DNA of 64,000 bases from Paraburkholderia sejongensis (GCF_020880815.1 NZ_JAJITD010000001.1:186001-250000), one strand, 5' to 3'; positions 17,601 to 26,733 are shown, counted from the stretch's first letter. The notes: generated by a model not told the origin, from the sequence alone. Translations and numbers: made by a program.

Positions 17601-19621
17601 AAGGCGTCGCGAACATCGAGGACGTCCGTGCTATCGAAGCGCGCGGACAACACGCGGATCTGCCGGCGAACACCTACGAGATGATCCGCCGAGGCGCGGC
17701 CATCAATCCATCCGCGCCGGCGCTATCGTTCTTCGCGACAGTCGACGACTACTACGCGAATGCCGAGTGCTGGACCTATACCGAGCTGCTGCGCGACATC
17801 ACCCGCACCGCCAATATGTTTTCGCGGCTCGGTGTACAGCGCGGTTCGGTCGTCGCGTACGTGCTGCCGAATCTGCCCGAAACCCATTTTGTGATCTGGG
17901 GTGCGCAGGCGGTCGGGATTGTTTGCGCAATCAATCCGCTGCTCGAAGCGGCGGCGATCGGCGAACTGCTCAACGCGTCGGGCGCGACCGTGCTCGTTAC
18001 GCTCGCGCCGTTTCCGGGCACTGACCTCTGGCAGAAGGTCGGTTCGATCCTCGACGAGGTTGCGTCGCTCAAGCACGTCGTGCTCGTCGATCTCGCCGAT
18101 CACGTGACGGGCGAACGGCGCTCGACAGCCCTGCGGCGTCAACGCGGCGAATGCCCGGGGCCGCTCGATGGTGGGCGCGTGCCGGGCGACATGCCCGCGC
18201 GGATCGTCGTGCACGACTTCAACGCGGCAATCGCGTACGAATCGAGCACCGCGCTCACCGCCGGGTATCAGATGAGTGCCGACGACCTGTCGTCGTATTT
18301 TTGCACCGGCGGCACGACCGGTTTGCCGAAAATCGCGATGCGCCGGCACGGCAACGAGGTGGCCAATGCATGGAGCGCGGGCCAGTTCTTCGGCGACAGC
18401 GTGGGACCCGGCAAGACGATGTTTTGCGGCTTACCGCTTTTTCACGTCAATGCGGCGATGGTAACGGGATTGCTGCCGTTCTCGCGTGGCGCTCATGTCG
18501 TGCTCGGTACGCCGCAAGGGTATCGAGCCGAGCGGGTTGTCGCGCGTTTCTGGCAGATCGTCGAACGTTATCGGGTGAATTTTTTCAGCGGTGTGCCGAC
18601 GCTTTACGGGTCGCTGCTGGAGGTGCCGATCGGTGGCTGCGACGTCAGCTCGCTCGAATATGCGCTGTGCGGCGCCGCGCCGATGCCTGCGCAACTTCTG
18701 CGTGCATTTCAGGCTCGCACTGGCATCAGGATTCTCGAAGGGTACGGGCTCACGGAAGGCACCTGCATCAGCACCGCCAACCCCCCGCTGGGCGAACGGC
18801 GCGCTGGTTCGATCGGCCTGCCTCTGCCCGGTCAGGCGATGAAGGCGGTGATCGTCGACGAAACCGGGCGGTACCTGCGTGACTGCCATGTGGATGAGCC
18901 CGGACAGCTGGTGATTTCCGGTCCCAATGTATTCAGCGGTTATGCGAGGCCGGAACAAAACCGCGGAATCTGGCTGGACCTGGGCGATGGCCGCCGCTGG
19001 CTCAATACCGGAGACATCGGCCGTTGCGACGCCGACGGGTACTTCTGGCTCACCGGCCGCAAGAAGGAACTGATCATTCGTGGCGGCCACAACATCGATC
19101 CAGCGGCAATCGAAGAGCCGCTGCATCGTCATCCCGCTGTCCGACTGGCTGCCGCCATCGGCCGGCCGGATGTGCATGCGGGCGAGTTACCCGTCGTGTA
19201 TGTCGAGATGAAGGCCGGCATGCGCACGACTGAAGCGGAACTGTCCGAGTTTCTGCGGCGCGAGATTCACGAACGTGCGGCGCTGCCCAAGGCAATCCGG
19301 ATCGTCGATGCGATGCCGTTGACGGGCGTCGGCAAGATTTTCAAGCCAGCGCTGAGGTGGCGCGAAATGGCGGATGCGTTGCAGTCGGCCCTTGCTGAAG
19401 CCGGAGTCAACGGAGCAGGGGTTAGCGTCATGGAAGACGCCTCTCGCGGCGTGTCGGCTCACGTCGACCTTCCCAGTGCTCAGTTCGAACGAGTGGCGCG
19501 CGCGACGCTCGGGCGCTTCCCGTTTGCCTTTTCGCTGTCTGCTCCGCCAAACCCGCCACGCAAAGGTGGGAGCGCCGCAGCGATCGATACGGCAAATGGC
19601 CGGCAAGTGAAATCAGATTAG
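17597..19621 (+). CDS. AMP-forming acyl-CoA synthetase (ligase)
   Basis: A 674-residue member of the adenylate-forming family. The P-loop is YFCTGGTTGLPK (about 233-244), the A5 motif EGYGLTEG (about 378-385), and A8 is GYFWLTGRKKELIIRGG (about 475-491). The A10 lysine lies in VGKIFKP (about 576). Such enzymes activate fatty, aryl or dicarboxylic acids as CoA thioesters for beta-oxidation-like breakdown. The C-terminus continues some 80 residues past the usual end, with no recognised domain. It is translationally coupled to the FAH gene, so it probably handles an acid released from ring fission. The preferred acid cannot be told. Confidence 0.92.
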   Translation: MKGVANIEDVRAIEARGQHADLPANTYEMIRRGAAINPSAPALSFFATVDDYYANAECWTYTELLRDITRTANMFSRLGVQRGSVVAYVLPNLPETHFVIWGAQAVGIVCAINPLLEAAAIGELLNASGATVLVTLAPFPGTDLWQKVGSILDEVASLKHVVLVDLADHVTGERRSTALRRQRGECPGPLDGGRVPGDMPARIVVHDFNAAIAYESSTALTAGYQMSADDLSSYFCTGGTTGLPKIAMRRHGNEVANAWSAGQFFGDSVGPGKTMFCGLPLFHVNAAMVTGLLPFSRGAHVVLGTPQGYRAERVVARFWQIVERYRVNFFSGVPTLYGSLLEVPIGGCDVSSLEYALCGAAPMPAQLLRAFQARTGIRILEGYGLTEGTCISTANPPLGERRAGSIGLPLPGQAMKAVIVDETGRYLRDCHVDEPGQLVISGPNVFSGYARPEQNRGIWLDLGDGRRWLNTGDIGRCDADGYFWLTGRKKELIIRGGHNIDPAAIEEPLHRHPAVRLAAAIGRPDVHAGELPVVYVEMKAGMRTTEAELSEFLRREIHERAALPKAIRIVDAMPLTGVGKIFKPALRWREMADALQSALAEAGVNGAGVSVMEDASRGVSAHVDLPSAQFERVARATLGRFPFAFSLSAPPNPPRKGGSAAAIDTANGRQVKSD

Positions 19622-19815
19622 CGGGATATTCAGTCGTCAGAAAGACGGCGTGAAAACGCGCGTTTCACTCAGTACGACTATGTAATGGGTTGTCCGGAGT
19701 TTGTTGGGGCAATCGAAAGACATGAATTCAGACAAGTGGCGATCCCCGGCACCGGTGAGATCGGCCGTAACTTGCGGGCGAAAAAATTATTCAGCGACGA
19801 GACAGGAGGAGACAC

Positions 19816-20553
19816 GTGAATTACAGGAGAAGAGTTCGCTCCGGCGGTTTGGCGGTTTGCATTTTCTGCGCCGCGCTTGCTGATACTGCACATGCTCAAA
19901 CGGCTGGAAGCTTTACGGTGGCCACAGGGTGGCTTCATGTCGCGCCCCAGAGCAGCGCAACGCCGCTCACCGTGGAAAGCGTCGGTGGTGTCACGGTGAA
20001 TCAGCAATTAGCCGGTAGCGGGGCGCACGCAACGTCCACGGATACGGTGGGAATTACCACCGAGTACTACGTCACCGATCACATAGGCGTTGCCACACTC
20101 ATTGGGCTTCCACTGACCGTGAATCTAGTCGGAGACGGAACACTCGCGAAATATGGCACGCTCGGTTCGACGCGACCGATGCCGCCCGCTCTCGTCCTTC
20201 GATACCATCTGCTCGCCGCCCAGTCGAAATTCCGTCCTTTCCTCGGATTGGGCGTGAACTATACCTGGTTCACTCAGGTTCGCACGACTAACAGTACGTT
20301 CGTCACTGACAGTCTCGGTCCAGGCGGCTCCGCGCATGCATCCCTTAGTTCATCCTGGAATCCGGTCTTCCAGATCGGCGCAAATTACGCGATCACAAAC
20401 CACTGGTCCGTGGGAGCCAGTGTCGATTACGTTCCCGTCAAGACTCATCTCACGCTGGACGGGACCACGGCTAATGGGACGCCAATCGTTTCACGAGCGA
20501 CGATCCGCCTGAACCCCGTCAATGTTTTCCTGAACATCGCGTACACGTTCTAG
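19816..20553 (+). CDS. OmpW family outer-membrane porin
   Basis: A 245-residue protein with signal peptide (about 1-27, ending AHAQ) and the eight-stranded beta-barrel pattern of OmpW/AlkL, including RPFLGLGVNYTWF, NHWSVGASVDYVPV and a C-terminal aromatic strand ending in YTF. OmpW/AlkL proteins let small hydrophobic compounds cross the outer membrane. The start has an excellent Shine-Dalgarno (AGGAGGAGA). A 194-bp gap from the ligase holds no recognisable copy of the TetR element, so it may have its own promoter or be read through. Its place in the cluster suggests uptake of a hydrophobic substrate. Confidence 0.92.
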   Translation: MNYRRRVRSGGLAVCIFCAALADTAHAQTAGSFTVATGWLHVAPQSSATPLTVESVGGVTVNQQLAGSGAHATSTDTVGITTEYYVTDHIGVATLIGLPLTVNLVGDGTLAKYGTLGSTRPMPPALVLRYHLLAAQSKFRPFLGLGVNYTWFTQVRTTNSTFVTDSLGPGGSAHASLSSSWNPVFQIGANYAITNHWSVGASVDYVPVKTHLTLDGTTANGTPIVSRATIRLNPVNVFLNIAYTF

Positions 20554-20586
20554 TACGCACGGGCAGCGCGCGAGTGGCTATCACGC

Positions 20587-23500
20587 ATGCCTTCATCACA
20601 TCTGCAGCAATACCTCGGTTTGGGTGAAACAATGAAACGACAAATGCTTGAAGCGATCCTGTTTGCACTGCCGAAAGTGCTCGATCTGACGGCGCGCCGC
20701 TTCCCAGACTACCGGAAGCGCCTCGAGGAGCGAAACCTGGTCGCCTGGATCGGCCTGATGGATCGCAGCCTCGGTCGCGTCATCGAGGTGAGGAACGGTC
20801 GCATCCGCTCGCGTGCGGACACGCATCCGCAAGCCGACGTGAGCATGCTGTTCAAGGACGTCGCCACGGCCCTTAAATTCCTTTCGCCGCGCCAGGATCA
20901 CGCAGAAATTATTCATGCGGCAAAGAACTTCAAGGTGATCACGGAAGGCGACGATGAACTGCTGGTGTGGTTCATGCAAACGCTCAGCATGATGCAAACC
21001 GTCGGCCTGCCAATGGGCGTGCGGATGCGCGACGGCACCCAGCGTTATACGACGTGCACGAATGGAGGCCCGTTGTTCGTCTATGTGAAGGCGGGCCGCA
21101 TCGTTCGCGTGACGCCCATCGATCTCGACGACAACGACGCGGCGAGCTGGCAGATCGAAGCGCGCGGCCGACGCTTCAGCCCGCCGCGACGAGGCCTCGT
21201 CGCACCGCACGCATTGTCGGTGAAGTCGCTCGTCTATTCGGACAAGCGCATCCTTCATCCGCTCAAGCGCGTCGATTTCGATCCCGATGGCGAGCGCAAT
21301 CCGCAGAACCGCGGCAAGTCGGGCTATGTGCCGATCAGTTGGGACGAGGCGCTCGATATCGTCGCGCGCGAGATCAACCGGCAAAAACGGCTTCATGGTC
21401 CGGGCTCCATCACGTTTCCGATGTCGTCGCATCATCAGTGGGGCAATGTCGGCTACTACCTGAGCGCGTTGACCCGCTTTGCGAATCTGATCGGCTTCAC
21501 GCGCGTTGCCGCCAATCCCGACAGCTGGGAAGGCTGGTACTGGGGGGCGATGCATCACTTCGGCAACTCGATGCGGGTCGGCGTGCCGGCAGGGTACGGG
21601 GGCCTCGAGGACTGTCTGAAAGAAGCGCGGATGATCGTCTTCTGGTCCTGCGATCCCGAGAGCACCAACGGGGCCTACGCGGGATTCGAGGGCACGCCGC
21701 GCCGTCTTTGGGCCAAAGAGCTCGGAATCGAATTCGTCCACATCGATCCCCACTGCAATCCGACCGCGCAGTTGCTCGGTGGCCGCTGGATTCCCGTGCG
21801 ACCGCAGACCGACGCGGCCCTCGCTACCGCGATCATGTACGTGTGGACCGTGGAGGGCCTGTACGACGAGCACTACGTTGCCAGCCGCACGACCGGCTTC
21901 GACCAATGGCGCGCGTATTTGCTGGGCCACGCAGACGGCCTGCCGAAAACGCCCGAGTGGCAGGAGGGCGAGACCGGCGTGCCGGCGAAAGACGTGCGCG
22001 CGCTCGCGCGCCGGTGGGGGAAGAACAAGGTCTATCTCGCGGTCGGTATGACCGGCGCGGGCTTCGGCGGCGCGGGGCGCGGCGCGACCGGCGCGCAATG
22101 GGCGCGTTGCATGGTCATGATGATGGCGATGCAGGGATGGGGAAAGCCGGGCGTCAATTTCGGCTGCCTCGAACTCGGCGCTCCTCACGACCTGCATTTC
22201 TATTTCCCGGGATACGCGGACGGCGGCATGTCCGGCGACCTCGCGTGGACCGCGAACGCAGTGAACAACTACCAGCGCATGCCCCACATTCTGACCATGA
22301 ACCCGGTGAAGCAGATGGTTCCGCGCCAGCAGTTGCCCGACGCGATCATCGACGGTCACGCGACGGGTTATTTGTGGGACGGCATTTCGCAGGAGGCGCA
22401 GTTCGCGCCGTTCAGCTACCCGATGCCCGGCTATTCGCCGATCCACATGATTTATCGCTATGGGGGCTCAGCTTTCAGCACGGTCACGAAGTCCGGACGC
22501 TGGCTCGACGCCTATCGACATCCGAGCATCGAGTTCGTGGTCAACCAGTCGATCTGGATGGAAGGGGAAGCGCAGTTCGCCGACATCATTCTGCCGGCGT
22601 GCACCTCGCTCGAGCGCTGGGACATCGGCGAATGGTCCAATTCCGGCGGCTACGCGCATCATGGCTACAACACCGTCAATCATCGCATCGTGACGTTGCA
22701 GCACAAATGCATCGAACCGCTGGGCGAGTCCCGCTCCGACTACGCTATCTTCACCGCCATCCTGAGCCGCCTGGGTCTGGGCGGCGTGTTCACCGAAGGC
22801 TGCGGTGAACTCGATTGGGTCAAGCGGGTGTTCGAATCGTCGGATCTGCCCGTTCACATTTCGTGGCGCGACTTTTGTCGCAAAGGCTATTTTGTGGTTC
22901 CGCCGGAGAAGCCCGAATTGCGGCATCCGGTCGATATGCGCTGGTTTGCGGAAGGTCGTCGCAAGGATCTGCACGAGCCTCATCCGCTGCCGTCGCAGTA
23001 CGCCGAACAGTTCGGCGAGGGCTTGCAGACGCCGAGCGGCAAATTCGAGTTCGTGCCGGAGCTGCTGATGCGGCATACCCGCGACAACCCCGAGCGACCG
23101 CCGGTGAATCGCTATATCCCATCGTGGGAGGGATTGCGCTGCGGCCTGTCGGCGCGTTATCCGCTGCAATTGATCGCGACTCACAGCCGCTACAGTTTTC
23201 ATACTCATTGCGACGGCAAAAACTCGTCGGTCAACAGCATCGAAGATCATCGCGCGCTGGTCGGCGGGCACCGTTTCTGGCTGTTGCGACTCAGTCCCGC
23301 GGACGCGTCCAGTCGCGGCATTGCTCATCGCGATCTCGTGAAGGTCTACAACGAGCGGGGCGCTGTCATTTGCGCGGCCGACATTTCACCTCTCGTCACC
23401 GCGGGTGTCGTCAAGTCGTATGAGGCGAGCGCCGAATTCCAACTGATCGAAGTGAACGGCGAACGCGTCGAAATAGGCGGTTGCATGAACCTGCTGACCC

Positions 23501-23610
23501 CCGACCGGCCGCAAACGGCGGGTACGAGCAGTATGAGTCCGAATTCATGCCTGGTGCAGGTCGAAAAATGGAACGGCGCCGATGCGTTCATGCTCGGTCG
23601 CGCAGCGTGA
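20587..23610 (+). CDS. Molybdopterin transhydroxylase/hydroxylase large subunit (AthL/RehL type) with N-terminal SCP2-like domain
   Basis: A 1007-residue DMSO-reductase-family molybdenum enzyme. From about residue 145 it follows pyrogallol-phloroglucinol transhydroxylase AthL and resorcinol hydroxylase RehL very closely as I recall those sequences: TCTNGGPLFVYVKAG, MSSHHQWGNVGYYLSA, NPDSWEGWYWGAMH, VVNQSIWMEGEAQFADIILP. Known AthL residues His144, Tyr152, Asp174, Ser175 (Mo ligand) and Trp176 map without gaps to His282, Tyr290, Asp312, Ser313, Trp314. There is no Tat signal, so it is cytoplasmic. Residues about 20-140 resemble an SCP2 sterol/lipid-binding fold and are an addition to the AthL plan. 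ATG 20632 is an alternative start. The Fe-S subunit follows 10 bp later. The substrate is probably a phenol, unproven. Confidence 0.88.
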   Translation: MPSSHLQQYLGLGETMKRQMLEAILFALPKVLDLTARRFPDYRKRLEERNLVAWIGLMDRSLGRVIEVRNGRIRSRADTHPQADVSMLFKDVATALKFLSPRQDHAEIIHAAKNFKVITEGDDELLVWFMQTLSMMQTVGLPMGVRMRDGTQRYTTCTNGGPLFVYVKAGRIVRVTPIDLDDNDAASWQIEARGRRFSPPRRGLVAPHALSVKSLVYSDKRILHPLKRVDFDPDGERNPQNRGKSGYVPISWDEALDIVAREINRQKRLHGPGSITFPMSSHHQWGNVGYYLSALTRFANLIGFTRVAANPDSWEGWYWGAMHHFGNSMRVGVPAGYGGLEDCLKEARMIVFWSCDPESTNGAYAGFEGTPRRLWAKELGIEFVHIDPHCNPTAQLLGGRWIPVRPQTDAALATAIMYVWTVEGLYDEHYVASRTTGFDQWRAYLLGHADGLPKTPEWQEGETGVPAKDVRALARRWGKNKVYLAVGMTGAGFGGAGRGATGAQWARCMVMMMAMQGWGKPGVNFGCLELGAPHDLHFYFPGYADGGMSGDLAWTANAVNNYQRMPHILTMNPVKQMVPRQQLPDAIIDGHATGYLWDGISQEAQFAPFSYPMPGYSPIHMIYRYGGSAFSTVTKSGRWLDAYRHPSIEFVVNQSIWMEGEAQFADIILPACTSLERWDIGEWSNSGGYAHHGYNTVNHRIVTLQHKCIEPLGESRSDYAIFTAILSRLGLGGVFTEGCGELDWVKRVFESSDLPVHISWRDFCRKGYFVVPPEKPELRHPVDMRWFAEGRRKDLHEPHPLPSQYAEQFGEGLQTPSGKFEFVPELLMRHTRDNPERPPVNRYIPSWEGLRCGLSARYPLQLIATHSRYSFHTHCDGKNSSVNSIEDHRALVGGHRFWLLRLSPADASSRGIAHRDLVKVYNERGAVICAADISPLVTAGVVKSYEASAEFQLIEVNGERVEIGGCMNLLTPDRPQTAGTSSMSPNSCLVQVEKWNGADAFMLGRAA

Positions 23611-23620
23611 GGAGTGCGAG

Positions 23621-24484
23621 ATGAGCAAGTGGAATCTGGTGATCAAGGTCGGGCAGTGCGAGAACTGTCACAACTGCGTGATCGCCGCGCGCGATGAGCA
23701 CGTCGGCAACGACTTCCCCGGTTATTCGGCGCCGGCCTGCGCCGATGCCGAAAGCCCCGTTCGCATCCTGCGCCGGGTCCAGGGCGACTCGCACATGGTC
23801 GAGACCACGTATTTGCCGGTGATGTGCAATCACTGTGACGACGCGCCTTGCATGCGGGTCGGCGGCGACGCAGTGCGCAAGCGCGCCGACGGCATCGTCA
23901 TCATCGATCCCGAGAAGGCGCGCGGCCGCAAGGACATCGTGAAGGCCTGCCCATATAAGGCAATAGTCTGGAACGACGCGTTGCAAGTGCCGCAGACGTG
24001 GATCTTCGATGCTCATCTGCTCGATCAGGGCTGGCCGCATCCGCGATGCGAGCAGTCTTGCCCCACGGGCGTCTTCGAGAGTGTCAAGCTCGACGACGCA
24101 GCGATGGCGGAAAGGGCGCGACGCGACGGACTCAAGGTCTTGCGGCCCGAATTGAAGACCCGGCCTCGCGTGTGGTACAGCGGACTGGAGCGCTGGGAAA
24201 GCGTGTTTATCGGCGGATGTGTGAGCGCACGGGTCGGCGGCGTGGTGGACTGCGTCGCCGGCGCGGACGTGACGCTTTATGCGGGGCAGCAGCGGGTGGC
24301 CGAGACGGTGTCGGACGCGTTCGGCGACTTCCGGTTCCCGGGGCTCGCGAAAGGCAGTGGCGGCTATCGGGTGGAGATCAGTCATCCGCTGGGCAACGCG
24401 TCGCGGGACTGCGAACTGGGCGAGAGCGTTTTTTTAGGCGAGATCGGCCTCGTGCAGTCGGCGAGTCCGGTCGAACTCGCCTGA
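23621..24484 (+). CDS. Iron-sulfur subunit of the transhydroxylase (AthS/RehS type)
   Basis: A 287-residue electron-transfer subunit. Ferredoxin-like cysteine groups are at QCENCHNC, MCNHCDDAPC, KACPYK and RCEQSCPTG (about residues 10-150), enough for several [4Fe-4S] clusters. The C-terminal part (about 200-280) is a small beta domain (VDCVAGADVTLYAG, DAFGDFRFPGL) like the prealbumin-like domain at the end of the AthLS small subunit. ATG 23621 has a Shine-Dalgarno (GAGGAG); the frame is open 39 bp upstream but that part overlaps the large subunit. It ends the cluster, convergent with crcB. Confidence 0.9.
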   Translation: MSKWNLVIKVGQCENCHNCVIAARDEHVGNDFPGYSAPACADAESPVRILRRVQGDSHMVETTYLPVMCNHCDDAPCMRVGGDAVRKRADGIVIIDPEKARGRKDIVKACPYKAIVWNDALQVPQTWIFDAHLLDQGWPHPRCEQSCPTGVFESVKLDDAAMAERARRDGLKVLRPELKTRPRVWYSGLERWESVFIGGCVSARVGGVVDCVAGADVTLYAGQQRVAETVSDAFGDFRFPGLAKGSGGYRVEISHPLGNASRDCELGESVFLGEIGLVQSASPVELA

Positions 24485-24533
24485 CGCGATTTCTTCCTCG
24501 TTTAATGCGGCAGATTCCCTGCGGCCGACAGCC

Positions 24534-24914
24534 TCAGCGCGCCAGCACCGAAACAGTCGCGATGCCGAGAATCGTCATCACCAGCGACGCGCTTACGTGA
24601 ATCACCACTTCGCCGGCCGCCCAGCCGAGCCGGCCGTCCTGCAGGCGCTGCACGACTTCCGCGGAGAAGGTCGAGAAGGTGGACAGGCCGCCCATCAGGC
24701 CGGTGATCACGAACAGGCGCCACTCGGGCGCAAGCTGCGGCACTCGCGCGAAGCCCGCGACCGCCACGCCGATGATGTAGCCGGCGATCACGTTGGCGGC
24801 GAGCGTGCCGAGCGGCAGCCCGCTGAAGAGGCCGTTCATGCGAATGCCGAGGAACCAGCGAAACAGCGAACCGAGTGCGCCGCCGATGGCGACCGCGAGA
24901 AAAGACCAGTACAT
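24534..24914 (-). CDS. crcB: Fluoride exporter CrcB/FluC
   Basis: A 126-residue four-helix Fluc-family fluoride channel that works as an antiparallel dimer in the inner membrane. Visible family motifs are [10 protein letters not shown] (about 11-20), NVIAGYIIG (about 41-49) and the phenylalanine-box region [12 protein letters not shown] (about 75-86). Length is typical. A fluoride riboswitch lies just upstream on the same strand, so expression should rise with cytoplasmic fluoride. Confidence 0.96.
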   Translation of the reverse strand: MYWSFLAVAIGGALGSLFRWFLGIRMNGLFSGLPLGTLAANVIAGYIIGVAVAGFARVPQLAPEWRLFVITGLMGGLSTFSTFSAEVVQRLQDGRLGWAAGEVVIHVSASLVMTILGIATVSVLAR

Positions 24915-24987
24915 GGGGAGAGGAATCGAAACCGGAAGGTCGACAAACCGGTTGATGCGGAGCGAGCCGATGCCGCGTCCGCATGAC

Positions 24988-25044
24988 CGGGCGTAGCAGG
25001 CATCATCAGCCCCGAGGGCGGTTAATGGAGAATGCCATCTCCAG
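24988..25044 (-). promoter_or_regulatory. Fluoride riboswitch (crcB motif) upstream of crcB
   Basis: Read on the minus strand from 25042: GGAGATGGCATTCTCC, then ATTAACCGCC, CTCG, GGGCTGATGATGCC and CTAC. This fits the fluoride aptamer: pseudoknot GGAG/CTCC, P1 GGCAT/ATGCC, P2 GCCC/GGGC, and the conserved GATG, TTAAC and CTGATGA bases. A 2-nt variation precedes the terminal CTAC. The aptamer sits about 75 nt before the crcB start; no obvious T-rich terminator follows, so control may act on translation. Confidence 0.9.
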
Positions 25045-25171
25045 CCGCGCAGTCTAACATCGGCGCGCGGCTTTTGGGGACAGGCTCAAAGGGGCGCGAG
25101 GCGGCGCGGAGCGGGGCGGAAGGGCGGCGCAACGGCGGCGGCCCCGATCGCGTCGCGCCGTCCGCGTTGCG

Positions 25172-26359
25172 TCACTCCGGCGTCGCCGAAATCTTGTGGA
25201 TCGACAGATCCGCGCCGTTGTATTCCTCTTCCTGGTCGAGCCGCAGCCCGACCGTCTTGCGAATCACCCCATAGACGAGCGTGCCGCCCAGCCCCGATAC
25301 GACGATCCCGCCGAGCGTGCCGAGCACCTGCGAGCCGAACGCGACGCCGCCCAGGCCGCCGAGCGCCTGCGTGCCGAAGATACCGGCCGCCAGCCCGCCC
25401 CACGCGCCGCATAGCCCATGCAGCGGCCACACGCCGAGTACGTCGTCGATGCGCCAGCGGTTTTGCACGCAGGTGAACATATAGACGAACAGCACGCCGG
25501 CGATGCCGCCCGTCACCAGCGCGCCGAGCGGATGCATGATGTCCGAGCCCGCGCATACCGCGACCAGTCCGGCGAGCGGCCCGTTGTAGGTGAAGCCCGG
25601 GTCGTTGCGGCCCGCGAACCACGCGGTCAGCGTGCCGCCGACCATCGCCATCAGCGAATTGACCGCGACGAGGCCGCTGATCTTCTCGAGCGTTTGCGCG
25701 CTCATCACGTTGAAGCCGAACCAGCCGACCGTCAGCACCCACGCGCCGAGCGCGAGAAACGGAATGTTCGACGGCGGATGCGCGGCGATGCCGCCGTCGC
25801 GATGGTAGCGACCGTGGCGCGCGCCGAGCAGCAGCACGGCCGGCAGCGCGACCCAGCCGCCGAACGCGTGCACCACCACCGAACCGGCGAAGTCGTGAAA
25901 CGGCGCGCCGAAGACCTGCGTGAGCCAGCCCTGGATGCCGAAGCGGTTATTCCACGCGATCCCCTCGAAGAACGGGTAGATGAAGCCGACCAGCACGAAG
26001 GTCGCGAACAGTTGCGGATTGAATTTCGAGCGTTCGGCGATCCCGCCCGACACGATCGCCGGAATCGCCGCGGCGAAGGTCAGCAGGAAGAAAAAGCGCA
26101 CGAGCGCGTAGCCGTTGTGTTCAGCGAGCGACGCGGCGCTGCCGAAAAACTGCACCCCATACGCGATCGTGTAGCCGATGAAGAAGTACGCGATCGTCGA
26201 GACCGCGAAGTCCACCAGAATCTTGACGAGGGCATTGACCTGATTCTTCTTGCGCACCGTGCCGAGTTCGAGGAACGCGAACCCCGCGTGCATTGCCAGC
26301 ACCATCGCGGCTCCGAGCAGAAGGAACTCGGTATCGGCGCCGCTTTTCAGACTTTCCAT
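25172..26359 (-). CDS. amt: Ammonium transporter, Amt family
   Basis: A 395-residue inner-membrane ammonium channel with 11 predicted helices. The substrate path is visible: FHDFAGSVVVHAFGG with the conserved Asp and first pore His, and GVWPLHGLCGAWGG with the second pore His. The start used (26359, MESLKSG) precedes the first helix. The longer frame up to 26527 adds a low-complexity leader. There is no glnK gene beside it, unlike the usual glnK-amtB pair. The C-terminal tail (LDQEEEYNGADLSIHK) is normal for Amt proteins. Confidence 0.94.
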   Translation of the reverse strand: MESLKSGADTEFLLLGAAMVLAMHAGFAFLELGTVRKKNQVNALVKILVDFAVSTIAYFFIGYTIAYGVQFFGSAASLAEHNGYALVRFFFLLTFAAAIPAIVSGGIAERSKFNPQLFATFVLVGFIYPFFEGIAWNNRFGIQGWLTQVFGAPFHDFAGSVVVHAFGGWVALPAVLLLGARHGRYHRDGGIAAHPPSNIPFLALGAWVLTVGWFGFNVMSAQTLEKISGLVAVNSLMAMVGGTLTAWFAGRNDPGFTYNGPLAGLVAVCAGSDIMHPLGALVTGGIAGVLFVYMFTCVQNRWRIDDVLGVWPLHGLCGAWGGLAAGIFGTQALGGLGGVAFGSQVLGTLGGIVVSGLGGTLVYGVIRKTVGLRLDQEEEYNGADLSIHKISATPE

Positions 26360-26733
26360 CGATGTGTCCCGCTTATGCCAAAAAAGAGTGCGATGGGAGC
26401 AAGAAGCGGGCCAAATTTGTGCCGACCGCGTCGGCCCGGTGCAAACCGGGCACCGGCATGGATTCGATGACGCCCTCGCTCGGGGAGATGCACTCAGACG
26501 ATGCACCTGAACGGCGACGATGAGCACAACATCAGTGCATGTCAGGCGGGGCTCGGCGGGAACGAACCAATTCAGGGCGAATTATTCGATTTTAATTACG
26601 GTTAGATTCGAAATCCTGACGGATCGGTGCATGTTAATGTGCGTTGGCGTTTGTCGCCGAAACCGGCGCTGCCCGGGCGACGCGCATTGCGCGGGGGCCG
26701 CGTCCGGCGGCCCACGGTAGCGTCCGCGCTGCT

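Noticed and set aside
19622-19815. Search for a third copy of the TetR element before the OmpW gene
   Set aside because: No TTGACA...TGTCA arrangement or similar core in the 194-bp gap; only a weak GTGAAA/TTTCAC hairpin.
20596-22446. 616-codon minus-strand frame opposite the molybdenum subunit
   Set aside because: Arg/His/Ala-rich shadow of a clearly conserved gene on the other strand.
20967-22808. 613-codon plus-strand frame overlapping the molybdenum subunit in another phase
   Set aside because: Out-of-frame reading of the conserved gene; composition typical of a high-GC shadow.
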